DNA from: Ooceraea biroi
Lineage: Eukaryota > Arthropoda > Insecta > Hymenoptera > Formicidae
Reading direction: 5' to 3'
NCBI RefSeq assembly: GCF_003672135.1
Contig: NC_039506.1
Location: 3,286,001-3,350,000, forward strand
DNA: 64,000 bases
The notes below the pieces were generated by a model, which had not been told where the DNA came from, did no database searches, and worked only from the letters and a program-made list of their open reading frames with translations. The position numbers and the translations under genes are program-made. This document shows positions 49,996 through 60,012 of this stretch, piece after piece. How positions within the stretch are numbered: position 1 is the first letter of the stretch; each line of letters opens with the position of its first letter.

Positions 49996-51335
49996 AGTAA
50001 ACGTGTTTCTAATAGTACTTTGTAATTTGATATATAAGACAAACGTTAAACAGATGTTTCTAACTAAATTATAAATTTATCTCTATAGGATGTTATAAAA
50101 GATATATTCTCTACATTACGTGAGGGTACAGGATATTTATATATTAATATGTGTTACAGTTTTTACTCTTTCCGTTTGCACATTTCAGCGTTAATTTAAT
50201 TTGTATTTGCGTAGATAAGTTTTGGCGATTAGTTGTGTAACGTTTGATATATGTATATTAGCAACTAATGAGTTACCATATTTAACACGATGAGATATCT
50301 TTAATTTACGATGCTATAATATATGATACATATGTAAGGTTACATCGAAACTACTATTTTTATAAGCTTTTATACATATACTTCTATGAACACTGATTGG
50401 ATTAAAATTGAATGTGAATTAGCGCATACGTGTACAGGTTTTGTATCCTTGATTTTGCCTTTATTAACAACTGTTGTATTTATTCCATAAAAAGCATAAA
50501 TTGTTACATGCAATTTTGAAAAAAATATATTATGAGAATATATTAATGCTTACGTATAAATGATTAGTATATTAATAATGAAATCTTACTATATATATAT
50601 ATAAATTTTTAAATTAAAAAAACTCAATCGCGCGATCCAAATGTTTTTATTCGTAAATTCGTTGAAATGTTCTTTCAGAATGTTTTTTTTTTAATTTGTG
50701 TCTCTCACGAACACGCGTCGTCGACTCGTCGGTATCGGACGTTAAAGTTATTTAACGCAGATTTACTGATTCAGAATATGAAAATATGTTCTAGGTTAGA
50801 ATCATGACATGTTTTAACGCCATCTCTTAAAAATCTGCCAACTTTTGCGTAGGATTACGTGCAGATTGCTTTAGGTTTAGACGCAGTTTCTTCGTTAATT
50901 AGTTCACGACAACATATTGCTTTTTTTAATCGGCGCTTCTACTATTGATAATAGTTCTTCAAATTGTATCATCGTCATCCTTGCATAATTTTTGAACCGG
51001 AGATCTTCTAATCTAATCGGACAGTAGGAAATATTGCGTGATAACATCCATATCTATGTCTTAATTATACTCAATTTTTTTCTTCCTTATTTGCATTATA
51101 TTTGCAATTATTGCGATACCTGCTATTAATTTAATAGCTCTTTTTTGTTTTTTAAATTCTTTATTGATAGTGGAAACGCATTCTAATAACCACGGATGGT
51201 ACCGATAATTTATAATTGACATTTTGCAATATACTTTGTAATAATTGCAGGTTAGCAAAGTCAAAGTTTTACGCGCTACGTATGCGCATATCTTTTGACG
51301 CTGACACTCGAAGCTCCCATATAAGGGCACCCTAA
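49996..51335. other. MOSPD2 3' flank, no gene seen
   Basis: AT-rich sequence with many stops; it probably includes the MOSPD2 3' UTR. The minus-strand frame at 51061-51330 (89 codons) resembles nothing. Confidence 0.5.
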
Positions 51336-51506
51336 AGCGGGTTCTACAATGAGAATTTAAGGTATAAAACTTCAGCTTTAAGCTTTAAACCACAAGAAAT
51401 TGATCAATCACAGTCGATTTCTTTTTTCACATTCGATTGCGATTGGTCGATTTCTTACAGCTTAAATTTCTTTAAAGCTTAAAGATTAAATTTTGTGCTT
51501 TAAACT

Positions 51507-52171
51507 AGGGCTCTGATTTTAATTTGTTTATCGAATATACGTGTAACGTTTATCCGTTTACACTTATTTCCAGAAAAACGTTTACTTGTGGGTAAACATT
51601 TATTATACGTTTATTATACGAATTAAGGATCGAAGCTTCGAAGATGTGAAGTGTCTTCGAAGGTCAATAACTTGAAATTATGCGGTAATCGACTACATAC
51701 AACCAATTTCAGCTTGTGTTATCCTCGTGGTGTAATGTCGTCGTCGTCCTCGTCGTCTTCGTCGTTGACGTGGTGCAACATCGTCGTCGTCGTCGTCGTC
51801 GACGTCGACGTCGACGTGGTGCAACGTTGTCGCCGTCGTCGTCGTCGACGTGGTAAACGTCATCACCGTCGTCGTCGTCGACGTGGCGTACTGTCGTCGT
51901 CGACGTGGTGCAACGTCGTCGTCGTCGTCGACTTGGTGTAACGTCAATGACAAGCCAATGACGAGCCAATGAAATTAAAAATAAGAGGTGGAGAAAAATG
52001 TTTACACGTAAGGCGCGATTATACAGATAAACGTTTAATATACGTGTAAACGTTTTCCGTTTATACGTATGATACCTTAAAACACGTATATTCGGGAAAA
52101 CGTTTCTAATGAACGGATATGCTAATTATACGTGTAAACGTGTTTCCGTTTAAACGTATAATAGCGAGCCC
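51507..52171. mobile_element. Inner nested transposon with GGGCTC / GAGCCC ends
   Basis: GGGCTC at 51507 and GAGCCC ending at 52171 are flanked by TA on both sides (51505-51506, 52172-52173). The subterminal parts repeat ACGTGTAAACGTTT and TATACGTTTA words in inverted orientation (51530-51620 and 52005-52160). The centre carries the CGT-rich array. It lies inside the right end of the outer element, so it is the younger insertion. Confidence 0.6.
51735..51942. repeat. CGT/GAC-rich tandem array
   Basis: About 200 bp of (GTC)n runs interrupted by a recurring GACGTGGTGCAACGTCGTC-like unit, occurring about five times with variation. All six frames stay open through Val, Asp or Arg-Ser-type repeats, so the frames here are not evidence of coding. 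Confidence 0.85.
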
Positions 52172-52200
52172 TACTTTAAACTCTCGTTGTAGAACCCGCT

Positions 52201-52714
52201 TAACGTGAGATATACAAGACAAAGCTTGAATATACGTAATGTAAGAAATATCGTGATAGTGATTTGTTTTGAGCGGTTTGTTATCGGATAACTTAGAAAT
52301 TAGAAAACTAATATACAGTTCATCTTTATAATAGATTGCATAGCGCAATTATTAATAATTACATAATATCATCTTTATGCGGGAAACAAATTAAATAAAT
52401 AAATAATAAAAGAATAAAAAATTTTTTAATCAGCTGATTATTAAACATGCGAAGTCATAAGTCGCCAGTAGTCCCTCGACTAAAACAAAACTCAGTGGAT
52501 TGCACAGTTGTTTATTCTGCTGAACACAACCGCAATATCTTATCTTTTGACCGTCTTATCTGTTTTTTGTACTCTAGTTGGAAAATATGAATAATGATAC
52601 TAATGTTATAAAATTTTCCGACAGTCAACGTAGAATCGACACGCGATTCTTCGGGTTAAATTAACGTAAGGGTTTATAATTTACTTCTTGCAACGAGGAA
52701 GCCAACAACGGAGC
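52201..52714. other. 5' region of the sulfotransferase gene with a short upstream frame
   Basis: AT-rich promoter or 5' UTR region. An upstream ATG at 52587 opens a 25-codon frame (MNNDTNVIKFSDSQ..., stop at 52662-52664) that ends 50 nt before the sulfotransferase ATG. If transcribed it would act as an upstream open reading frame. No other feature seen. Confidence 0.4.
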
Positions 52715-54810
52715 ATGCTCTTTGAGGATTTGAATGTGGAACGCGTCACGGGCGAGCCGGCCGGCGAATTGTTGAAATTGCTTCCGAATAACGTACGTGG
52801 TTTCGTTAAAATCGGCAAGAAGAAATGGTTCATGCCGTACAAGTACGCCGAGAAGGGCGAGAAGATTTACAATTTCGAGACTCGCCCGGATGACACATGG
52901 ATCGTTACCTATCCTCGATCGGGTGAGCCATTTTCGCTCTCATAAAAGTATCAAAGCCGTTTGCCATTTTTTGCGATATTCACATATTCTGATTTCCTTT
53001 TTTTTAATTTTAAAAGAATATTTTATTTCCTTTTTTAATTTCTTGTAATAATAATTTATAATTTTTTATAATTAATATTTGTGTTTCCTTCTCTCGCTAA
53101 TAATTCTTTTGCATTTTCTTAATAATTAGCTTTCTCGTAATTTGTCCTTCATGAATAATTCCGTTAGCTTCGATGCTCTGTCGTAAGTATGAATAATTAA
53201 TCTGTTAAGGATAAGTCCCGAATACGCGCAGAAATCATAGGATTTGTCGAAAGTGTCGATAATTTGTGTCTCCTGTCGATTAGGTACAACAGTGACGCAG
53301 GAGCTTATATGGCTGGTGGCAAACGATTTGAATTTTGACGAGGCGTATCGAAGAAGCTTGTTCGACAGATTTCCTTTCGTAGAGTACGATAATGTCCATA
53401 TAAGCGGGAGCAAAAGCCATCGAATTTTTCTTCTGATTTGAAATAAATTACTTAGTTTTATTTTTTGTTTTCCTTTTTCTCTTTTTACATAAAACTTGTG
53501 TACAGAGTCCTGAATATTTTTCTACATTTTTTACACAAGTGCACAAAGAGATGTTGAATGAATGTAATCTTCGCTTTCATGATTCGCTAACAGTGTTATA
53601 AAATTGGAAAACATTTCTGCAGAAAAATATTTTCCTTTTTAGTCTTAGTATAATAAGGGATGGTCATGTATTTGCGGATTATTCTCCCAACGATCATGCT
53701 ATGATACAACAGTGTGTTGAACGTGCACGAGATCTACCCTCGCCGCGTTTCATCAAGAGCCATTTGCCTCTCGATTTACTACCAACAGTGGTAAACAATA
53801 CTTGCAAGGTATGTTTAAATCGAATTTTCAGCATTAAATAATTGATATATATATATATATATATATATCGATAATAAACCTTTATAAATATACCTTATCA
53901 CATTTTTTGTTGTAGATTATTTATGTTGCAAGAAATCCGAAAGACGTCGTGGCTTCTTTTTATAAGTTCCAAAAGAATCACAAACTTTTGCAATATCAGG
54001 GAACCTTCGAGCAGTTCTGCAATTATTTCATGACTAATCACAGTAAGTTTTGCATGATATATTATATATGATCAATATTTCTAATTTGCTTTACTTTTAT
54101 TCACCTGTTTTTTAATGCACGGTTCTTACGGTACGTACTGTTATACTTTTTAATTACAGTATGTTATTGTCCATTTTGGGAACACGTAAAAGAAGGTTGG
54201 GCGATGAAGCACAGGCCGAACACTTTGTTCCTCTTCTACGAGGATTTGATAAAGGTGAGTCGAGGAAATCGTGTTATTAGAAAATGTTTTTGAATGTTAT
54301 TTGCTTTTTTTATATTAAAACGTTATCTTCACTATCATTGATTATAAAATGTTAACAATTTTCCGTTTCCATCATAATTTACTGAAAAATGTTTTATATT
54401 TTAATTTATATTTCGAAAATGTGAATATGTCATTCAGACATCCGATTCGAGAAACACTCGCATATTCGATGTAACAAAGATATCATATCTCCAAGTGTAA
54501 TATATCTGATTTAGAAATAATTACTGTACAGGACCTACCGGGAAACATCAGAAAGCTAGCCGAGTTCTTTGGCAAGACTTACAGCGATGAACAGATCGCG
54601 AAATTGGCGGAGCACGTGAATATAGATAACTTTCGCAAAAACCCCATGATCAACCAAGCGGCGCCTGGCAGTCCTTTGAAACCCGAAGACTTTATTCGAC
54701 AAGGAAAAACAGGTGGTTGGGCAGAAGTATTCACGCCGGAATTAGAAAAGAGATTCGATAAATGGATAGCGGATAATTTGAAAGATACGGATTTGAGATT
54801 TCCAAGTTAG
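52715..54810 (+). CDS. Cytosolic sulfotransferase (SULT1/luciferin-sulfotransferase-like)
   Basis: Transfers sulfonate from PAPS to small hydroxyl- or amine-bearing molecules in the cytosol. Six exons: 52715-52922, 53284-53383, 53643-53808, 53916-54042, 54160-54254, 54532-54810; 324 residues, a little longer than typical SULT1 proteins, as in many insects. Seen: 5'-phosphosulfate loop YPRSGTTV at about 67-74 (split by intron 1); catalytic His in SPRFIKSHLPLDLLP; 3'-phosphate-binding YVARNPKDVVASFYKF; dimer-region and PAPS-binding C-terminal segment FIRQGKTGGWAEVF. The exon 2 donor is GA|GTACGA, chosen because phase 2 then joins exon 3 in frame. Intron 3 holds an (AT)n run near 53844-53870. 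The substrate cannot be told from sequence. The gene converges with ERAL1, 556 bp downstream. Confidence 0.93.
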
Positions 54811-55366
54811 ACAATATGTTATACGAGACATTTGTCATCGAGGGCTAATTCTACAAGCTTACTAACAATACACATGTATATGTGTAGTAGTACGAGAGGT
54901 AGAGAAGACATAGTAATTCATAAATATATAAAATAATGAAGGGGTAGGGTTCCCGATTGAGTCGGGCCTGGTAAATAAAAAAGCGAAAAAAAAGAAAAAA
55001 ACGGGAGAGGACAGCGAGAGCGTGCGCTGCGGGTTTTGTATTTTATATGTGACTTGTATTTTCTTAAAATATATTGTTGTTACCACATATGTATGTACAA
55101 TAATTATGTTACGTGATTAGTACAAAAGATGCTTTCTTTTCAATAATTTGTTTTATTATTTCATATTGTTCTATTTTGATAATTGCTTTGGGATCACTAA
55201 TGTAAATTTCTCAAAAGAGAGACAAATGTTCTTTCTTTTCCTCCTCCATTTTATCAAATACGAAGAGCAAGCTAAAGCCAAGGGTGACTACTAAAGTTTA
55301 AAAACTTGAAAAGTACATAATAAGCAACTTTATTTTACAAGTATCGAATGTACAATCGAATGGAAA
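54811..55366. other. Short convergent 3' region, sulfotransferase / ERAL1
   Basis: Contains an AATAAA at about 54974 (plus) serving the sulfotransferase, followed by a purine-rich AAAAGAAAAAAACGGGAG tract. ERAL1 could terminate within the AT-rich part near 55270-55340. No gene. Confidence 0.5.
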
Positions 55367-56683
55367 TTATGTCGTCTGTACACCTATTTTTAATCTTACC
55401 GACGTTCGAAAGGCGTTCCGTAATTCCTGCTCGGCTCTAACCGCGATATCCCTTATTCTGTTGCCTCTGGCGTGCAATAAGAGGTTCATGATACGCTTAG
55501 TAGGACACGTGACAGACACCAATGCCGCGATGCTGTCGTCAGGTCCTACATCAAAATGCTCCAGCTTCACGTGCAATTTGTAAGGGACTTCGTTTGGCAG
55601 ATCGTCCAGCAATTTAGCCCGCACTGTCTGCTGTATTATGTCCTCGCATGTGTGATCGCTGTACACGTGTTCCTCATAGCACCAGTCTCGCGGCTTGGCC
55701 GAGTCGAGCAAATAAGTCTTCAAAGTGCAAACAATGGAAGAAGGATATTGCAAAGATTTAAAATAATTTAAAACTTATATTTTTTTTTATATTTCCTAAA
55801 GATGATAAATAATTATTCAAATCATGCTGTTATAATGATCCTTGACAATCAAGTATTTCTCGCGTCCACCTATTTGAAAAATTTAAAAACTTACCCTTAG
55901 ATCGTCAATGCCATTGCCAGTCAAAGCAGAGAGCATGAATACGTCAGAGAAATTCAGAGATTTCTTGCTTTCGGTTATAACCCTTATGAGATGCAACAGC
56001 AATTCCTTTTTCTTTACTCTGTCTACTTTGTTAAAGATCAGGATCAACGAAATCTGGTTTCTTATATCTTTAGTTAATTTCAATAATTCCAATACGTTCG
56101 GATCAATCCTGTCTCTGGTATGTACATTGCCTGCATCCTGCACAATTCCCACGATGTCCGATGCCTTCAAGCAATCCTGTGGATCGTTCTTGAAGCTGCT
56201 AGCTAATCGATATTGTTTATGGTCTTTCTCGCAAACCATACCAGGTGTATCCATAAATATCAACTGAGTATCACCCTCGCAATAGACTGCATCTGCTTTG
56301 GCCTGTGTGGTATGAACTTTGGAGGATGCGGGACATATCTAAAGACAGTTAATTATACGTGGGTGTAATTTGTATACAGATGAAACTAAACAGATATACA
56401 AGTAAACACATAAATAAAAATGAGATAATTAAGAACGTAGTTTGATAATCACCAATCTCCTGGCAAGTCGATTGACGATCGTGCTTTTGCCAACGTTCGG
56501 TGCACCCAAAATAGCTATTTTTAGTGATTTGTGTCCTTCCCGGCGTAATAATTTAAAGTCTTCGTCGGCACGCAGCACAAATTCTTGCGGTTCGTTCGTC
56601 AAAACGTCCGTGTTCTTCGAGAAGTATCGTCGCAAGTACCGTGTACCCACGCGAACAGCGTATCTCTCGAGTGTAAAGAACAT
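55367..56683 (-). CDS. ERAL1: GTPase Era, mitochondrial (ERAL1-like)
   Basis: Assembly factor for the small mitoribosomal subunit that binds 12S rRNA. Three minus-strand exons: 56683-56453, 56338-55895, 55717-55367; 341 residues, all introns in phase 0. Seen: basic N-terminus fitting a mitochondrial presequence; G1 loop GAPNVGKST at residues 60-68; switch segment SSKVHTTQAKA; G3 DTPG (in FMDTPGM); G4 NKVD; G5-like SALTGNGIDDL; then a C-terminal KH domain (EDIIQQTVRAKLL ... GNRIRDIAVRAEQEL). Shorter than human ERAL1 (437), mainly at the N-terminus. Its start faces the PPxY-protein gene across about 1.6 kb. Confidence 0.95.
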
Positions 56684-58261
56684 TTCATCGAGCTGAGATT
56701 TGTAAAATTTCGCGATAATAAATAAATTACACCATCGTTTGTAGGCTATACTTATGGAGAATTAACCTAACTCCAGCACTTGAGATTCGTGTGACGGAAC
56801 GACCATTAGAATCGATATCTCGCATCTCGCTGTCTATCTCGCGCGCGCGACTTCACGCCGCACTCCGCGCCGTCGCCGGCGGGCAATGGCGGACGATGAC
56901 GACTCGCGCGAAGGTCCTCTGTTATTGATGCGTCCATCGTGGCCAGCAGCGTTCGTCGCGCTTTAGTTTTCTCACTCGAGGCAATACAAAGCGGTGTACT
57001 GTGTCCTAAAGGAGGCAAACGTTCATGGAAAGAGTGCAAAAGGAACGACGAGAGAAGATAATGCGCGACGGCGCCAAAATGAGACGGAAAACGTAAAAGT
57101 GTAAAAAAAAGACGCGAAAAGTACAGACTTCATGTTTCGCGTTTCTGCGTCGCGATGTCGGGACGTGTAACGTGATGCGACCTGCAAACATGTTGATTCC
57201 AACTGCGACGTGTCGTGAAGCAAATGGCGAATGAGAGACGCGCAAGTGTTGTAAATAGACGTCTTCCGCTTCTCTCTCTCATCGAACCAGTAGACCATGT
57301 TCTTTCCTCTTCGCATCATTTCTTGCATTTTTATATATATTTTATTTTTATATTTATAGATTTTTCCTTCCTCTCTTTTTTTCTTGCTGAAGCTTGAATT
57401 TATTCTTGTTTTAAATGTAAAAAGCGCAATTGAACAACACAAACTTCAATTTGCGACGTCCCATTGGGTCTGTTCTCTTCACTGCTTTTTCCTTGCACTT
57501 TCTGCACTCTCTGCGATTATGCTTTTTTCTATTTTTATAAGCTGAATGTGCGTACTTAAATTCGATTTTCTTGAACGCAGTTTTGAGTAATGTATATTGA
57601 ATTTTAAATAAGAAAGTGTCTCTTTTTAAAAGCTAAAGAAAGCTTTTTCTGTATCTTTTTAGGATTTTTTCTTCTTTCCTCAAAATTATTTTTATTAAAA
57701 TACGCGATATTAAATTTTGTCATGTGTCATTAAAAATAACAATGATACCTAAGTCGTAATAATTATTTTTACGACTTTTTATTTTTGATAATGAATTTTT
57801 ATACACCTTGCAATATTCTTTCATGTCAGATAACATATGTATCTTTTCAATCTTAAATTCGCGACAGTATGCAGTTACATTATCGCTTCGTCTTTCAGTT
57901 TTGCAAGGAGAAACCGGTCGCCTTATCGCTTCAGTTTGCCGATACGTGGTTTCGTTTTCAGGACATGGGGCGCAACGACGTGTGACTCCGAGGTAAAAGA
58001 TGGGCTTGATGAACATTACCGATGACGATAATGCTCGCAACGGACGATGAGCGGGTGCACGCCGGAGACCGATACGACGCATCGATCCGAGACGTACGTA
58101 GCAGCGTGCCCAGGGGAGCCGGAGAGCAGGAAAGTCGTGCACTGAGAGGAATGTTTGAGAAGGATCACCCGTGAATCCGCGCGCTGGTGGGGAAACATCG
58201 CCGGGTGCATCTCAGCACCGGCCAGCGATGGATTTCTGAGCCCACCACGGCGACTTCCTAA
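56684..58261. other. Region between ERAL1 and the PPxY gene
   Basis: Starts with a CpG-rich zone (56800-57060, 57130-57250) next to ERAL1, passes through AT- and pyrimidine-rich DNA, then a second GC-rich zone (57900-58261) that is probably the 5' UTR and promoter of the PPxY gene. Open frames here are short and on both strands; none is recognisable. Confidence 0.5.
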
Positions 58262-60012
58262 ATGCACATCTGGATTCACAAACCGGCGGGCAGGTATTAC
58301 GGCTTCGCCGGCCGCCGGTACCCTCCCGCGCCTGTGCCCAAAACACGGTCTAGTAAGTGTGCCAGAGTGCAGTCAATAAAATTAAGACGGACGCGTAAAA
58401 TAATGCTGGCGATGCAACGTGTGTCTATATATCCCAAGTTTTACTTGTGGCCTCGCTTTCATTCGCGTTCAAGGAATTTGTAGTTTGTCCTCAAAAGCAG
58501 TAATTTTAGTTGCTTCTTATTGTTACTCTGACTTCTCTTATCGTTATCCCGTTTCTTTATCCATGTTGTTGCATTTCTTACCTATTTTTGCAGACCGATG
58601 TCGGCGCTGCAGTGAACGCAGGCAGATGGTGACGTCGGTGCACCGAATCCAGGGCCTCGGAGGTAATTTTGCAACCGGAAACGCGTCGTCAGCTGGACCT
58701 AGTAATTCCCGCCGGAACGTCATCCGATCGACGGCATCCGTACGGAGCCACAATAGCAACAACAACAACAATAACAACGAGAATCGTCATCATGGCTCGT
58801 CGTCGCTCAACGCAGCCCAGCTCGCCCAGCTGAACAACATCCCCAAGTAATTAATGAAAACACAAAAAGGTCTACACTAAGACAGAGGAGACATTCTGAG
58901 AAGAACATGCTCTTCCTATATACAGGGTGACTCACTTATATATATATCTATCAGCAGAAAGATTACTTATAAATGATTCGCCCTCAGTTCATAGTTCTGC
59001 CAGTTTTAATAAGAAAGTATTTGCGGAGGCGATGGTGGTATTAAACCGTCTCTCGTTTTAACGCGCTGTTTGCAGCAATGTCACAGACGTTAGCAACAAC
59101 CAGTTGATTCTGTCTAACGCGACCAGCACAAACAGCAGCAACAGGGGCTGCCAGTTTTTGGGGTTTTCCGAGTTCAGCGACGCTGACCTAGCCGGCTACC
59201 GATTGCGTTGCGGCATCTGGATCACTTTCATATTAGTAACGACCTTTGTGGCGATCGCCAAATTCTACTTCGGTTATCGGGTAGATATTTTTAGAAGTAT
59301 TTCATTTTAATAGAATTAAAAATTTTTAATTATGGAAATATTTAATGCACACACAGACAGAGAGAATTAACGCAAGAAAAAGTTCATTCCAGGCTAAAGA
59401 ATTTGTAAATGAGATCATCTTCTGAACTATTAGAATATTTAAATTGAAAAATTGCAACAACTTTAATGAAAAAGATAGCTATCGTTGAAAAATAATACAT
59501 TAAAAGTAAAGATTCTATATAAAGTTTTATGTATAAAGAGACTACTTGGTTACATCAAGACTGGTGCGGTTGGTAAACCGACATTCACCTTCACCGCTTC
59601 AATTCTTCTCCGCTTTTAGTCTAATCAGTCCCTGCTTGTCTGCGCGCGCCAACAGGAGCCGGGTCCGGAGTTGTTCGTGTTCTGTGGACTGCTGACGCTG
59701 CTGCTACTGGGCTGCCTGTACTCGATCTTCTGCAACGGACAGGAGAGACTACGTGACAGCCAAAACCATCAGGACGATGGTGATCGGTCAGAGCACAGTG
59801 CTCGCATGCAGGAAGACCACATTGTTGCTCTAACGAGCGCATCCAGTGTCAGTGAGAGTGTCGTCGGCAGAGCGGCGGCGACAGTGCCAACGACAACGGT
59901 GAGACAGAACCCGCCGCCACCTCCTTATCACATCGCTATCCTGATACCGCCACCGCCGCCCACGTCCTCGGACGAGGCGCCGCCACCTTCCTACGACAAG
60001 ATCATGCGATGA
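58262..60012 (+). CDS. Unrecognised two-membrane-segment protein with PPxY-type motifs
   Basis: Four exons: 58262-58352, 58594-58846, 59076-59280, 59656-60012; 301 residues with all phases closing. The start is firm in frame terms: a TAA (58259-58261) directly precedes the ATG. If exon 1 is not used, the next in-frame ATG is 58626. Seen: basic, aromatic N-terminus (MHIWIHKPAGRYYGFAGRRY); a Cys/Arg cluster (NRCRRCSERRQ); a Ser/Asn-rich region; membrane segment 1 at about 160-182 (WITFILVTTFVAIAKF); membrane segment 2 at about 189-209 (LFVFCGLLTLLLLGCL), only a few residues later, so a hairpin; then a cytosol-like tail with PPPPPYH and APPPSYDKIM. Known: PPxY motifs bind WW domains of Nedd4-family ubiquitin ligases. 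Inference: a membrane adaptor for such a ligase. I do not recognise the family. Confidence 0.8.

Larger units (their letters stand above)
51336..52200. mobile_element. Outer transposon, AGCGGGTTCTACAA / TTGTAGAACCCGCT
   Basis: 14-bp perfect inverted ends, with TAA flanking both sides (51333-51335, 52201-52203). Past these ends the arms stay similar (AATTTAA / TTTAAA). The element is split near its right end by a second insertion (51507-52171), so the original was only about 200 bp. Its left part repeats GCTTTAA words (AGCTTTAAGCTTTAAA, about 51381-51400; GCTTAAAGATTAAA, about 51476). Confidence 0.75.

Noticed and set aside
51651..51969. Overlapping frames on both strands with long Val, Asp, Thr or Arg runs
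   Set aside because: All arise from the CGT trinucleotide array, which is open in several frames at once; no coding signature.
52688..52714. Earlier start for the sulfotransferase
   Set aside because: The frame extends upstream only through a TTG codon; the first ATG is at 52715 and gives the usual family N-terminus.
55556..56267. Plus-strand frames opposite ERAL1
   Set aside because: Antisense shadows of the minus-strand GTPase exons, which carry all G motifs.
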